Below are positions 9,188 to 18,843 of a stretch of DNA of 64,000 nucleotides, piece after piece. The stretch covers positions 16,585 through 80,584 of the forward strand of contig CAJKOW010000002.1 of assembly GCA_905201685.1 (NCBI GenBank), in the 5' to 3' direction. Origin of the DNA: an uncultured Bacteroides sp. GTDB lineage: Bacteria > Bacteroidota > Bacteroidia > Bacteroidales > Bacteroidaceae. Under the pieces are notes generated by a model. That model had not been told where the DNA came from. It saw only the letters and a program-made list of their open reading frames with translations, and did not search any database. Positions within the stretch are counted from its first letter, which is position 1, and each line of letters begins with the position of its first letter. The position numbers were made by a program, and so were the translations under genes.

Positions 9188-9291
9188 GACTTATTGTATA
9201 AATTCTGTTTGGAACATGAAGAAAACCCCGGGCAGTATCCGTAACCGTTGCATATTGTGGACGAAGATTCGGAAAATATTTCATAATTTCT

Positions 9292-9321
9292 TCATTTCTC
9301 ATTCTTCATTCTTCATTAAAT
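9292..9321. repeat. TTCATTCTTCATT simple repeat, copy 1
   Basis: A run of ATTCTTCATT units lies just upstream of the double-kinase gene. Related runs occur in both orientations at 26924-27013. Confidence 0.55.
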
Positions 9322-9324
9322 TTG
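9317..9324 (+). promoter_or_regulatory. -7 element upstream of the double-kinase gene
   Basis: TAAATTTG matches TAnnTTTG only 12 bp before the ATG at 9337, which would leave a very short leader. No matching -33 box was found, so this is tentative. Confidence 0.35.
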
Positions 9325-9336
9325 TAGATTTGCTAT

Positions 9337-12300
9337 ATGAAACCGGTTTCTGCCATAGGACTCGTCTTGTTGCTTTGCCTCAGTGCAGCACTGGGGGCGT
9401 GCGTAGGTACGGCGCCCAGCAAAGAACTCAGGCTGATTGATTCACTCAATCAGCGTGCCTATGTTTTCCGCTATAAAAACATCGATTCTTCTTGTCATGC
9501 AGCCATGCAAGCCTATCAGTCCGTCAATCTGTATCGTGACGGGAAAGCAGAAGCCTGCAACAATTTAGGTTTCTGTGCTTTCATGCGCATGGACTTTGAA
9601 GAAGCCGAGAAATATTTCCGGAGAGTTTACAGTCTGACTAAAAACGAACTGGAACTGCTGATTGCCGATATCGGATTCATGAAAATCTACCAGCGTACGG
9701 CTCTCAACAAGGAGTTTTATGACTACCGAAACAGTGCTTTGCGACGGATGAAGCGCATTGCCGAAGACAGTAATCTGTTTGTTGACCGTCACGAACGGGC
9801 GAGGTTGGAATATGCCCGTTCGGAGTTTTACATTGTTTCGGCAGTCTATTACTACTATTTGCAACAACGTCCCGAAGCATTGGACAACATCAATCAGTTG
9901 AAGGAATCGGAACTGGCTGCCGATACGAGCCAATTACTTTACTATTATTATATAAAAGGAGCCACCTCTTTATGCGAAGCCGATACGCTTGAAGTACAAC
10001 GCCTGTTGGAATTCGATGCATTGTACAAGACTTGGCGCATTGCTTCACGAAAAGGTTATCTGTATTTTGAAGGGAACGGAATACAGGGGTTGGTCAATCT
10101 GATGGCTTCTTCTGCCGATTATGAACTCTTCAGGATACAACGTCCACATGCTCTGGAGCAGTTCGGGTATCCGCTCGACAGTCTTCTGCCCTTACGGCTC
10201 GGGCAGTTGGCTTTGCAGAAGTTTCGCCGATACAACGATCTCTATCAGATTGCAGGCGCCTACGTGTCGATAGGTAAGTATCTTAATGCTCACGGGCGCT
10301 ATGCTGAAGCATTGGATACTTTAAAACAGGCATTGGAGTGCGTCAACAGTCATCATCGGTTGTATTACGACTGCCACGACAGTTTGGACTGGATGAAGGC
10401 TGCCGATTATCGTGACAATCCTTATGCCGAACGGGCATGGATGGAACAGAAATTGCGGACAGTACCCGAATGGATTTCACGCATTCGGGAGCAGTTAAGC
10501 GTATCGTTTTCCGGACTGGGCATGAAGGAATATTCCGACTACAACCGGAACATCTATTTGGATATTTTGGAAAATACCCGTCAGGACAAGGAGCTGGAAA
10601 GCCGCTATCAGGCATTGGAAACTGAGTCGCGTCAGCTCAATCTGGTGCTGGCAAGTGTGATTCTGGGCCTAATTGGTGTTTTCATCATTTTTTGGCTTTT
10701 CAATAAGAACTCGAAGAAACGCAACAAGCAACACCTGTATCGGTTGAAACAGATGCTGGATATCTGTCAGAGGATAACGGCTGCCATTCCGGCCGACGCC
10801 CAGACCGAACAGGAAATTATTGACGCCATACAGGATGCTGTACGTCCGCAAATGAAGAGCCTGTTCGGAGTGGAGGATATCGGCATTGATAACGGGCAGT
10901 TTGTCTTGTCTAAACGAATAGGAAAGGACGAACAAGCCATGTTGCAAGTCATTAACCCCTATGTACAATGGGCCTTGGACAACGGCATGACTGCCATTTC
11001 GTTAGGCGACGAACGCCGCCGATTAGAAAAACAACGTTACATTTACGAACAGCACATTGCAGGTAACAAGCGGCAGAATATCGTAAAGAAAGCCTGTCTG
11101 GCCATCGTGAATGGCATTCATCCCTACATAGACCGCATCATCAATGAGGTGCAAAAAATCGTCCGCGACGGTGCAAACATGAGCGATCGAGTAAGAAATG
11201 AAAAATACGAGTATTTGGATGAATTGGTGACGGCCATCAATGAATATAACGATATTCTGGCATTGTGGATAAAAATGCGACAGGGTACGCTGAGCCTGAA
11301 CATCGAGAATTTTGCATTGAATGAATTGTTCCAGTTGATACACAAAGGGAGCCGGGCTTTCGAGATGAAACAGTTGAACCTGAATGTTGAATCAACCGAT
11401 GCCTGGGTGAAGGCAGACAAGGCACTGACTCTTTTTATGATCAACACGCTTGCCGAGAACGCCCGTAAATATACCCAGGCCGGAGGCTCAGTGAAAGTAT
11501 ATGCCCGACAGGAGCCGGACTATGTCGAGATTTCGGTAGAAGACAACGGATGTGGATTGTCCGCCGACGATGTGTCGCGTATCATCGGAGAAAAAGTGTA
11601 CGATTCGAAGAATATCGGTATGGATCTTGCTACCGACCGCGAAGCATTGCAGAAGAACAAGGGAAGCGGCTTCGGACTGATGAACTGCCGGGGTATTATC
11701 GAAAAGTACAGAAAGACGAACGAACTGTTCCGTGTCTGTCTGTTTGCGGTGAAAAGCACGCCCGGAAAAGGAAGCTGTTTTTACTTTCGTCTGCCTGTCG
11801 GAGTGCGGAAAGTGCTGACTGCATTGGCTTTGCTGTTTGTAGGCATTTCCGGTTTGACTTCCTGCAACGACAGCGTCCAGTCGGAACCCATGGACAGCAT
11901 GATTCCCGATTCGCTGGAACTGATTGCCCGGCATGAATATGAGCTGTTGCTCGACTCGGCCTCCGGTTATGCCGATGCGGCCTATTACTGCAACATTGAC
12001 GGCGAATATGCGTGGGCACTGCAATATATCGATTCGGCCATGATGTGTCTGAACAAACATTATCGGAAGTACGCTCCTGTCGTGGGACGCACCATGACAC
12101 TTGAGGGCAGCGGAGAACCGGCTGAATTGGATTGGTGGAACGAGCTGTTCAATTCCGATTATCACGTCATCCTCGACATTCGCAACGAAGCAGCGGTGGC
12201 ATTTCTGGCCTTGAAGCAGTGGGACGCTTACCGGTATAACAATAATGCCTATACCATCCTGTACAAGTTGCTTGGTGAAGACCAGTCGCTGGAGGACTAT

Positions 12301-13713
12301 TGCAGGCAACTGGAGCGTTCCACCAACAACAAGATGGTAGGACTCTGGCTTTCCATCATGCTGATTATTGCGCTGTTGGTCGGATATTATATACTTTATT
12401 TCCGCAAGCGTTGGGTCAACCGCTGGAATCTGGAACAGGTACTTGAAATCAACCGGATAGTCTTTGCTGCATCTAACAGCGACCTGGCGCACGATAGCCC
12501 GGACAAGCTGGACGAAGTGCCCCGGCAGATTGTGAACGAAGCCTTCGATGCGGTCAACGAATTGCTTTGCATCGATCGGTTGAGTATTGCTGTTTACAAC
12601 GAATCGTCGCATCAGTTGCAATACGCTTCCTGTCCTCCGGAAAACATGGTTTCAGGGACAGGGATGGCATCGGCTCCTGAAGCTGCGACAGACGCGCAAC
12701 ACTGGCGGGAAGCCTTGATGCAACGCTGTTACGAAGAAAGAATTTACCTGTCACAGACCGGTATTCAGGCATTCCCGTTGACACTCGATACGGGTGAGAC
12801 CCACCGCTGTATCGGCGTATTGTGCATCGAACGCAGCGAAGGAAGCGAACAGACAGCCGACCACCTGCTGTTGGAACTGATAGCCCGCTATGTAGCCATT
12901 GTCGTGTTCAACGCCGTTGTGAAGCTGGCCGTCAAATACAGAGACATTGAGACCGCACAAGACGAAGCGCGGCGTGCATCATGGGAAGACAGTATGCTGC
13001 ACGTACAGAATATGGTATTGGACAACTGCCTTTCGACCATCAAGCACGAGACCCTTTATTATCCCAGTAAAATCAAACAACTGATAGGCAAGCTGCGTTC
13101 CGGCAGCTTGTCGGCAAAAGAGGAACAGGAGACCGTTACCGCCATAGCCGAGCTGATAGAATACTATAAAGGTATTTTTACAATACTTAGCCAGTGTGCT
13201 TCGCGCCAGCTGGAAGAAGTCACCTTCCGTCGATCGACCATTGCGGTGGATGACCTGATGACGGCTGCGGAAAAATATTTCCGCAAGGCGCACAAAAATA
13301 AGAATCCCGGTATTACCTTCTGCACCAAACGTCTGCAAGCCAGTGTGACAGGCGATGTCAATCAGCTGAATTTTCTACTGGAAAATCTGATCGATGAAGC
13401 TCTGTCCGATTCTGTTTCCGGTGAGATTCGGTTAGAAGCATGCAAGGACGGACGCTTTATCCGTTTCTTCTTTGTCGATACCCGGCGCACCAGGACACAA
13501 GATGAGCTGAATAAACTATTCTATCCCAATCTGGAACGTATGTCGGCCGGAGAACAGGGCAAGCTGAAAGGCACCGAATACCTGATATGCAAACAGATAA
13601 TCCGCGACCACGACGAGTTTGCCGGATTGCGTGGTTGTCGCATCAATGCTGAAGTGAATGCCGGTGAAAGCGGTTTTACGGTATATTTCACTATTCCGCA
13701 GAAAGGAGTGTGA
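9337..13713 (+). CDS. Membrane sensor protein with two fused histidine-kinase modules
   Basis: This 1458-residue protein reads as two kinases joined end to end. Module 1 has a lipoprotein signal ending in LGAC (Cys22), a TPR-like helical sensor region, a membrane helix at about 436-454, a DHp-like stretch with His595, and an intact HATPase domain (NTLAENARKYT, DNGCGL near 736, KGSGFGL near 775). Module 2 begins at about 826 with another hydrophobic stretch ending in LTSC (Cys843). It continues with a helical region, a membrane helix near 1000-1022, a GAF-like region, a candidate phosphoacceptor in STIKHET (His1237), and an ATPase domain whose G1 and G2 glycine motifs are lost. The layout recalls DUF5112/DUF5113 proteins of Bacteroides, from memory. 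The response regulator downstream is the likely partner. Its ligand is unknown. Confidence 0.8.
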   Translation: MKPVSAIGLVLLLCLSAALGACVGTAPSKELRLIDSLNQRAYVFRYKNIDSSCHAAMQAYQSVNLYRDGKAEACNNLGFCAFMRMDFEEAEKYFRRVYSLTKNELELLIADIGFMKIYQRTALNKEFYDYRNSALRRMKRIAEDSNLFVDRHERARLEYARSEFYIVSAVYYYYLQQRPEALDNINQLKESELAADTSQLLYYYYIKGATSLCEADTLEVQRLLEFDALYKTWRIASRKGYLYFEGNGIQGLVNLMASSADYELFRIQRPHALEQFGYPLDSLLPLRLGQLALQKFRRYNDLYQIAGAYVSIGKYLNAHGRYAEALDTLKQALECVNSHHRLYYDCHDSLDWMKAADYRDNPYAERAWMEQKLRTVPEWISRIREQLSVSFSGLGMKEYSDYNRNIYLDILENTRQDKELESRYQALETESRQLNLVLASVILGLIGVFIIFWLFNKNSKKRNKQHLYRLKQMLDICQRITAAIPADAQTEQEIIDAIQDAVRPQMKSLFGVEDIGIDNGQFVLSKRIGKDEQAMLQVINPYVQWALDNGMTAISLGDERRRLEKQRYIYEQHIAGNKRQNIVKKACLAIVNGIHPYIDRIINEVQKIVRDGANMSDRVRNEKYEYLDELVTAINEYNDILALWIKMRQGTLSLNIENFALNELFQLIHKGSRAFEMKQLNLNVESTDAWVKADKALTLFMINTLAENARKYTQAGGSVKVYARQEPDYVEISVEDNGCGLSADDVSRIIGEKVYDSKNIGMDLATDREALQKNKGSGFGLMNCRGIIEKYRKTNELFRVCLFAVKSTPGKGSCFYFRLPVGVRKVLTALALLFVGISGLTSCNDSVQSEPMDSMIPDSLELIARHEYELLLDSASGYADAAYYCNIDGEYAWALQYIDSAMMCLNKHYRKYAPVVGRTMTLEGSGEPAELDWWNELFNSDYHVILDIRNEAAVAFLALKQWDAYRYNNNAYTILYKLLGEDQSLEDYCRQLERSTNNKMVGLWLSIMLIIALLVGYYILYFRKRWVNRWNLEQVLEINRIVFAASNSDLAHDSPDKLDEVPRQIVNEAFDAVNELLCIDRLSIAVYNESSHQLQYASCPPENMVSGTGMASAPEAATDAQHWREALMQRCYEERIYLSQTGIQAFPLTLDTGETHRCIGVLCIERSEGSEQTADHLLLELIARYVAIVVFNAVVKLAVKYRDIETAQDEARRASWEDSMLHVQNMVLDNCLSTIKHETLYYPSKIKQLIGKLRSGSLSAKEEQETVTAIAELIEYYKGIFTILSQCASRQLEEVTFRRSTIAVDDLMTAAEKYFRKAHKNKNPGITFCTKRLQASVTGDVNQLNFLLENLIDEALSDSVSGEIRLEACKDGRFIRFFFVDTRRTRTQDELNKLFYPNLERMSAGEQGKLKGTEYLICKQIIRDHDEFAGLRGCRINAEVNAGESGFTVYFTIPQKGV

Positions 13714-13733
13714 AAATGGAGAGAACCGGAGAG

Positions 13734-13770
13734 AAAAGAAGACACCGGAGTATAACCCTGATCTTCTTTT
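13734..13770 (+). terminator. Possible terminator after the double-kinase gene
   Basis: AAAAGAAGA at 13734-13742 pairs with TCTTCTTTT at 13762-13770. The stem is only 9 bp and AT-rich, so this is weak. Confidence 0.4.
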
Positions 13771-13823
13771 TCGTCAGGGGGTAAAAAGTCAATGAGGCTT
13801 TTCCTCGGATAGGATTAAATCCA

Positions 13824-13831
13824 TATCTTTG
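13824..13831 (+). promoter_or_regulatory. -7 element for the response regulator gene
   Basis: TATCTTTG is a perfect -7 match. A TTTT sequence lies at roughly -33 spacing. It implies a leader of about 95 nt and separate transcription from the upstream kinase gene. Confidence 0.6.
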
Positions 13832-13931
13832 TAGGTAATTCGACCCCGGTTGTAAGGAGATGATGGTTATAGCAGATTTTGCTTGAGCCGGATTGTGTAA
13901 TAAAGTTATATCTTAGAATATCATATAGAAC

Positions 13932-14651
13932 ATGAAGTATAAAGTTGTTATTGTAGAGGATGTCAAATTGGAACTGAAGGGGACGGAAGAAATATTCCGT
14001 CACGAAATACCCGAAGCGGAAGTCATTGGCACCGCTATGACGGAACAGGAGTTTTGGGCACTGATGCAGGTACAGGTCCCCGACCTGGTTTTGCTGGATC
14101 TGGGATTAGGTGGTTCTACAACCATCGGTGTCGAGATATGCCGTAACATATTCAAGCGATACCCCGGCGTACATGTGCTGATATTTACCGGCGAGATACT
14201 GAACGAGAAACTGTGGGTTGATGTACTTGATGCCGGTGCCGACGGTATTATCCTGAAAACGGGCGAACTGCTGACCCGGACAGACGTCCAAGCCGTCATG
14301 GATGGCAAGAAGTTAGTGTTCAATTATCCCATTCTGGAAAAGATTGTCGAACGCTTCAAGCGTTCGGTCATCAATGATACCAAACGTCAGGAAGCCATCA
14401 TCAGTTACGACATCGACGAGTACGACGAACGTTTCCTGCGCCATCTGGCATTGGGATATACAAAGGAAATGATAGCCAACCTGAAGGGAATGCCATTCGG
14501 TGTAAAGTCGCTCGAGAAACGTCAGAACGAATTGGTAGGCCGGTTGTTCCCGCCGGGCGAACGGGTGGGAGTGAATGCAACCCGATTGGTGGTACGTGCC
14601 TTGGAACTGCGCATTCTCGACATTGACAATCTGGAACCGGACGACGAATAA
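13932..14651 (+). CDS. Response regulator with N-terminal receiver domain
   Basis: This 239-residue protein starts with a receiver domain: VVIVEDV acidic pocket, phosphoacceptor Asp in LVLLDLGLGG (about residue 55), a conserved Thr in IFTGEI and Lys in IILKTGE. The C-terminal 90 residues are helical, with FLRHLALGYTKEMIANLKGMPFGVKSLEKRQNELV resembling a LuxR/NarL-type helix-turn-helix. DNA binding is therefore likely. It follows the double kinase by 218 bp with its own -7 element. Pairing with that kinase is inferred from adjacency. The AbgT transporter starts 7 bp after its stop and is probably cotranscribed. Confidence 0.85.
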   Translation: MKYKVVIVEDVKLELKGTEEIFRHEIPEAEVIGTAMTEQEFWALMQVQVPDLVLLDLGLGGSTTIGVEICRNIFKRYPGVHVLIFTGEILNEKLWVDVLDAGADGIILKTGELLTRTDVQAVMDGKKLVFNYPILEKIVERFKRSVINDTKRQEAIISYDIDEYDERFLRHLALGYTKEMIANLKGMPFGVKSLEKRQNELVGRLFPPGERVGVNATRLVVRALELRILDIDNLEPDDE

Positions 14652-14658
14652 ACGATCC

Positions 14659-16122
14659 ATGTACCCGATGAAAACCAAATGGAGAATTCCGCACCCCGCC
14701 ACCATGTTTTTTGTGCTGACTATGGCAGTGGTGTTCCTGTCGTGGATATTCAATGTTTACGATGTAAGCGTACTCCATCCTGAAACCGGCAAAGAAATAC
14801 ATGTTCAGAGCCTGTTGAGCCCGGAAGGAATCCGCTGGTGGCTGCGGCATGTGATCACCAATTTTACCGGATTCGAGCCTTTGGGCATGGTGATGATAGC
14901 CATGTTTGGTATAGGTGTGGCACAGCATTCCGGCTTTATTGACGCCTGCATCCGTCTTGTTGCGCGTCGGGGTACGCATCCCAGAGTGATCATCCTCGGT
15001 GTCATTGCATTGGGAATCCTCTCCAACGTAGTGGGCGATGCCGGCTACATCATCCTGTTGCCCATCGCTGCCGCTTTATTCCATTCGGCTGGTCTGCATC
15101 CGGTGGGCGGCATCATAACGGCTTATGTCGCCGTGTCGTGCGGATACAGTGCCAACGTAGTGATGAGTACCCTCGATCCGCTATTGGCCGCCACAACACA
15201 GGAAGCTGCCGATACGGTGTCTGTTTCGTCGGGACAGATTGGACCTATGTGCAATTACTACTTCTTCGCCGTTTCTACCTTTCTGTTGCTCCCTATCATT
15301 TATTTCATCACGCGGCGCAATCTTCTTCCGACTTTAGGTACCTATGCCGGTGAAGTCAGCTTCGGAGGCTACAAACAATTGTCGCGCAAAGAGCGCAGAG
15401 CAGTCCAGATAGCCTGTATCATTTGCCTGCTTTACGTGTTATTCATATTGGGGGCGACTTTCGCTTCCTGGGGCATTTTGCGCGGAGTCAATGGCAGCCT
15501 GATGCGCTCACCGTTCATCATGGGCATTCTGTTTCTGCTCTCATTCGGCATTGGACTGACGGGCATGGTGTTTGGCTTTGTCTCCGGCCGTTATCGTTCC
15601 GATGGGGATGTAATCGAGGGATTGACGTATCCGATGAAATTATTGGGCGTCTATTTCGTCATCGCTTTCTTTGCTTCGCAGATGTTTGCCTGCCTTGAAT
15701 ATTCCCAACTGGACAAATGCTTGGCCATCATGGGTGCCGACATGCTCGTGTCCTTGCGTATGGACAGCCTGTGGATACTGATTCTGTTCATTCTGTTTAC
15801 TGCGATAGTCAATCTGTTCATGGTCTCTGCTACAGCCAAGTGGGCTTTTATGGCTTTCATTTTTGTTCCGGTACTGGCTCGGATGGGCATTACGCCCGAA
15901 ACAGCGCAGTGCGCTTTCCGCATCGGCGACAGTGCCACCAACGCCATCACTCCTTTCATGTTCTACATGCCACTGGTACTTACGTATATGCAACAGTATG
16001 TTCCGAAATCTACTTACGGCTCTCTGCTGAAATATACATGGCGCTATGCAATAGCCATTTTGTTGTCCTGGATGCTTTTGTTTGTCCTTTGGTATGCAGC
16101 CGGTCTGCCTTTGGGACTCTGA
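14659..16122 (+). CDS. AbgT family transporter
   Basis: This protein of about 487 residues has 11-12 hydrophobic membrane segments and the AbgT-family features GVAQHSGFIDACIRLV, NVVGDAGYIILLPIAAALFH and the late GDSATNAITPFMFYMPLVL hairpin. AbgT members move p-aminobenzoyl-glutamate or export sulfonamides and similar folate-pathway compounds using the cation gradient; the substrate here is unproven. I chose ATG 14659 because a longer frame upstream would lie inside the response regulator gene; ATG 14668 is also possible. It begins 7 bp after the regulator stop, which suggests the two-component system may control transport. Confidence 0.88.
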   Translation: MYPMKTKWRIPHPATMFFVLTMAVVFLSWIFNVYDVSVLHPETGKEIHVQSLLSPEGIRWWLRHVITNFTGFEPLGMVMIAMFGIGVAQHSGFIDACIRLVARRGTHPRVIILGVIALGILSNVVGDAGYIILLPIAAALFHSAGLHPVGGIITAYVAVSCGYSANVVMSTLDPLLAATTQEAADTVSVSSGQIGPMCNYYFFAVSTFLLLPIIYFITRRNLLPTLGTYAGEVSFGGYKQLSRKERRAVQIACIICLLYVLFILGATFASWGILRGVNGSLMRSPFIMGILFLLSFGIGLTGMVFGFVSGRYRSDGDVIEGLTYPMKLLGVYFVIAFFASQMFACLEYSQLDKCLAIMGADMLVSLRMDSLWILILFILFTAIVNLFMVSATAKWAFMAFIFVPVLARMGITPETAQCAFRIGDSATNAITPFMFYMPLVLTYMQQYVPKSTYGSLLKYTWRYAIAILLSWMLLFVLWYAAGLPLGL

Positions 16123-16168
16123 CGACTCCTTCTGTTCGTGGCCGTCTAAAGTAGCTGTTTAGAAATAC

Positions 16169-16223
16169 AAAGAGGCTCTTTAGCAAGCTAACTATGGACT
16201 TTAGCCGGCTAAAGAGCCTCTTT
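16169..16223. terminator. Bidirectional terminator after the AbgT transporter
   Basis: A perfect 16-bp inverted repeat (16169-16184 with 16208-16223) ends in a T-tract on both strands. It separates the AbgT gene from the convergent DUF4923 gene. Confidence 0.9.
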
Positions 16224-16254
16224 TCAATAAATGGATTTTTATCCTATGTCGGGG

Positions 16255-16851
16255 CTACTCTTTTTTCAAGGCAAACCCCAGCATCATGCCATCGTAGCTG
16301 TCGGCCAGCGAACTGATTGCCTGCAATGTGGTATTATTACTCTTGCTAGAAAGGAATGTTATCAGATCCAGCAGTTTGTCCGAATTGAACAGCAGGTCCA
16401 TGTTGGTGGAAGTGCAGTTCAGTTTCGCATTAATGCCTACCAGCTTGGCAAACTTCAGATTGACTTTGCCTGTTTCCTGATTGTACGAGTAAGTGCCTCC
16501 CATGTTTCTTGTACCCAGTTTGGCATTAAACGTACTGTCGGCATTGAACGTAAAAGCCAGCTTCCCTTCGGTGATACCGAATTTGCTGAGTTGTTCGTTC
16601 AGCTTGCTTTCGGCTGCACTGGCCGCTACCTTTCCTCCGGCAGCCTGCAACAGGTTGTCCGATTCGAATTCGATGGCCGATCCGGAGAAGGTCCATGTGC
16701 CCACCATACTTGCCGTATTCTTTCCGGTGATGGTACTTACGATGTTCTCTACATTGTCTTTACTGAACAGATCCTTTAAGGATTGTGCCCGACTGCTGCC
16801 GCTTATCAGCAACATGGCAATGAATAATTGTAAAAAAACAGACTTTTTCAT
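16255..16851 (-). CDS. DUF4923 family secreted protein
   Basis: This 198-residue protein has a signal peptide (MKKSVFLQLFIAMLLISGSSRAQ). The body contains VGTWTFSGSAIEFES, a Lys/Ala-rich helix, then beta-rich segments such as FTFNADSTFNAKLG and GTYSYNQETGKVNLKF. This pattern fits the DUF4923 lipocalin-like family of Bacteroidales. No enzymatic motif is visible. It follows engB by 20 bp on the same strand and is probably cotranscribed with it, although the functions have no obvious link. Location is periplasmic by inference. Confidence 0.8.
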   Translation of the reverse strand: MKKSVFLQLFIAMLLISGSSRAQSLKDLFSKDNVENIVSTITGKNTASMVGTWTFSGSAIEFESDNLLQAAGGKVAASAAESKLNEQLSKFGITEGKLAFTFNADSTFNAKLGTRNMGGTYSYNQETGKVNLKFAKLVGINAKLNCTSTNMDLLFNSDKLLDLITFLSSKSNNTTLQAISSLADSYDGMMLGFALKKE

Positions 16852-16871
16852 TTGGTTCGTTGATTTTAGTG

Positions 16872-17474
16872 TTATATTTTCAGCTCTTTATTGATGCTTT
16901 CGATGTAGTTCAGTATTTCGTCCCTTCCGGTCTTGTCCTCGGACGAAGTAACGAAGTAGGGAGGAAGTTCTTCCCATTGTTCTTGTAGCCGTTGCAGATA
17001 CAGTTTGATGTTTGTCCCCAATTTCCCGCTTTTCAGCTTGTCGGCTTTAGTGAATATAATGGAAAAAGGGATTCCGTTTTCGCCCAACCATTCGATGAAT
17101 TTCAGGTCGATGGACTGCGGCTCGTGGCGGCTATCCACTAAAACGAACAGGTTGGTCATTTGTTCACGCTGCAGTATGTAGCTGCTTATGATTTTCTCTA
17201 TTTGTTCTTGTCCTTTCTGCCCCCGTTTGGCATAGCCGTATCCCGGCAGATCGACCAGATACCAACTCTTGTTGATCAGGAAATGGTTGATAAGCATCGT
17301 CTTGCCCGGAGTAGCAGATGTCATAGCCAGTCCTTTCCGTCCTGTCAGCATGTTAATCAGGCTCGATTTTCCCACATTGGATCTTCCTATAAACGCATAT
17401 TCGGGAAGGTTTCCTGTCGGACATTTCCTTACATCGGTATTGCTGATGACAAATTCTGCACTTGTAATATTCAT
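16872..17474 (-). CDS. engB: Ribosome biogenesis GTPase EngB/YsxC
   Basis: This 200-residue TrmE-Era-like GTPase acts in assembly of the large ribosomal subunit. Motifs in order: G1 [10 protein letters not shown]2 region SATPGKT, G3 [10 protein letters not shown]4 TKADK, and a terminal SSED near G5. Length and motif spacing match the family. A TACCTTTG -7 element lies about 80 bp upstream. DUF4923 follows downstream on the same strand. Confidence 0.96.
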   Translation of the reverse strand: MNITSAEFVISNTDVRKCPTGNLPEYAFIGRSNVGKSSLINMLTGRKGLAMTSATPGKTMLINHFLINKSWYLVDLPGYGYAKRGQKGQEQIEKIISSYILQREQMTNLFVLVDSRHEPQSIDLKFIEWLGENGIPFSIIFTKADKLKSGKLGTNIKLYLQRLQEQWEELPPYFVTSSEDKTGRDEILNYIESINKELKI

Positions 17475-17554
17475 AATAATCAGTTAGTTTATAGTTATGT
17501 TTCGCTATATAAGGAAGTCTGTCGAAGTATCGACCTATCGTTCAACTCCTTATG

Positions 17555-17562
17555 CAAAGGTA
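17555..17562 (-). promoter_or_regulatory. -7 element for engB
   Basis: On the minus strand this reads TACCTTTG, a perfect -7 box. No clear -33 box at the proper distance. It is back to back with the recR promoter. Confidence 0.55.
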
Positions 17563-17606
17563 ATACTTATTTCAAAAAAATCTCGCCTATAATTCAGATT
17601 TCTGTT

Positions 17607-17614
17607 TATCTTTG
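17607..17614 (+). promoter_or_regulatory. -7 element for recR
   Basis: TATCTTTG is followed by GCACGCC, a common context in Bacteroidales promoters. The -33 position is not a clear TTTG. Confidence 0.55.
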
Positions 17615-17729
17615 CACGCCCGAAAGTGCAGGTTTTTAGCTAAAAGATGTCAAAATAGGATGATTGCTCTGTTGTAGAATTTAGTTGTTTGCCTAAACTG
17701 CGGGAGACGATATATTTACGTATGAAAGT

Positions 17730-18350
17730 ATGAATGGACAATATCCTTCCACATTGTTGGAGAAAGCTGTAAACGAATTTGCCAAGCTGCCCGGTGTAGG
17801 ACGGAAGACGGCTATGCGGCTGGTATTGCACCTGCTGCGGCAAGACACGGCCACGGTCGAAGCATTTGGCAATGCGATCATTACGCTGAAGCATGAAGTG
17901 AAGTATTGTAAGGTGTGCCATAACATCTCCGATACGGAAGTGTGCCACATCTGTTCCAATCCGCAACGCGACGCATCGACAGTGTGTGTGGTCGAAAATA
18001 TCCGCGATGTCATGGCCGTAGAGGCGACACAGCAGTTTCACGGATTGTATCACGTGCTTGGTGGTGTCATTTCGCCGATGGACGGTGTGGGACCGAGCGA
18101 TCTGCAAATCGACAGCCTGGTGAAGCGGGTAGCCGAAGGAGGCATCAAGGAGGTGATTCTGGCCCTCAGCACAACGATGGAAGGCGATACAACCAATTTC
18201 TATATATACCGGAAACTGGAAAAGATGGACGTGAAGCTGTCCGTGATAGCCCGTGGCATTTCGGTGGGTGACGAACTGGAATATACCGATGAAGTCACTT
18301 TGGGCCGTAGCATTGTGAACCGGACACTGTTTACGGGAGGAGTGTTATAA
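17730..18350 (+). CDS. recR: Recombination protein RecR
   Basis: RecR works with RecO and RecF to load RecA at single-strand gaps. The 206-residue protein shows the N-terminal helix-hairpin-helix ([20 protein letters not shown]), a four-cysteine zinc motif ([16 protein letters not shown]), a Toprim domain with [12 protein letters not shown], and the C-terminal Walker-like [11 protein letters not shown]. All are as expected for the family. It heads a plus-strand run with a membrane protein and a GNAT acetyltransferase. Confidence 0.97.
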   Translation: MNGQYPSTLLEKAVNEFAKLPGVGRKTAMRLVLHLLRQDTATVEAFGNAIITLKHEVKYCKVCHNISDTEVCHICSNPQRDASTVCVVENIRDVMAVEATQQFHGLYHVLGGVISPMDGVGPSDLQIDSLVKRVAEGGIKEVILALSTTMEGDTTNFYIYRKLEKMDVKLSVIARGISVGDELEYTDEVTLGRSIVNRTLFTGGVL

Positions 18351-18384
18351 AGACATGTTTTTATAGAATGTAAGCTTTTGTAAA

Positions 18385-18843
18385 ATGGAGGAACGAATTA
18401 AACAGGTTACACGGTTGCTGAAAGTGCTTTATGCATGCTACTGGCTGTTGGCCGTTTTCATTGTAGTATGCTCCGAAACTACCGACTATTGGACCGGATT
18501 GTATGCCGACGATGTACGCACTACCTTTGAAGCCGAAACGATAACGATTCTGCTGGCTGTTGTTTGCGTACCTGTCTCGCTGAAACTTTTTTCATGGGTG
18601 CTCGACCATAAAATAGATGTTGTCAGTCTGCCGGTGGCTTTGCGACTGTATGCACGATGGAACGCGGTACGTCTGGTACTGCTGGCATTGCCGGTTGTGG
18701 CGGGCTTGTTTACCTATTACCTGACATTGAGTACCAAAGGAGTGCTGTGTGCCCTGATAGCACTGACAGCCTCTTTGTTTTGCATTCCCGGCGAAAACCG
18801 TCTGCGCAAGGAATTGCGCATCGATAAAGAAAAAGAAGCATGA
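18385..18843 (+). CDS. Small integral membrane protein, function unknown
   Basis: This 152-residue protein has four hydrophobic segments (about 12-28, 54-70, 90-108 and 116-134) and a basic C-terminal tail. I recognise no family. It lies 34 bp after recR, and its stop codon overlaps the start of the acetyltransferase (ATGA), so translational coupling to that gene is likely. No conserved motif suggests a function. Confidence 0.75.
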   Translation: MEERIKQVTRLLKVLYACYWLLAVFIVVCSETTDYWTGLYADDVRTTFEAETITILLAVVCVPVSLKLFSWVLDHKIDVVSLPVALRLYARWNAVRLVLLALPVVAGLFTYYLTLSTKGVLCALIALTASLFCIPGENRLRKELRIDKEKEA

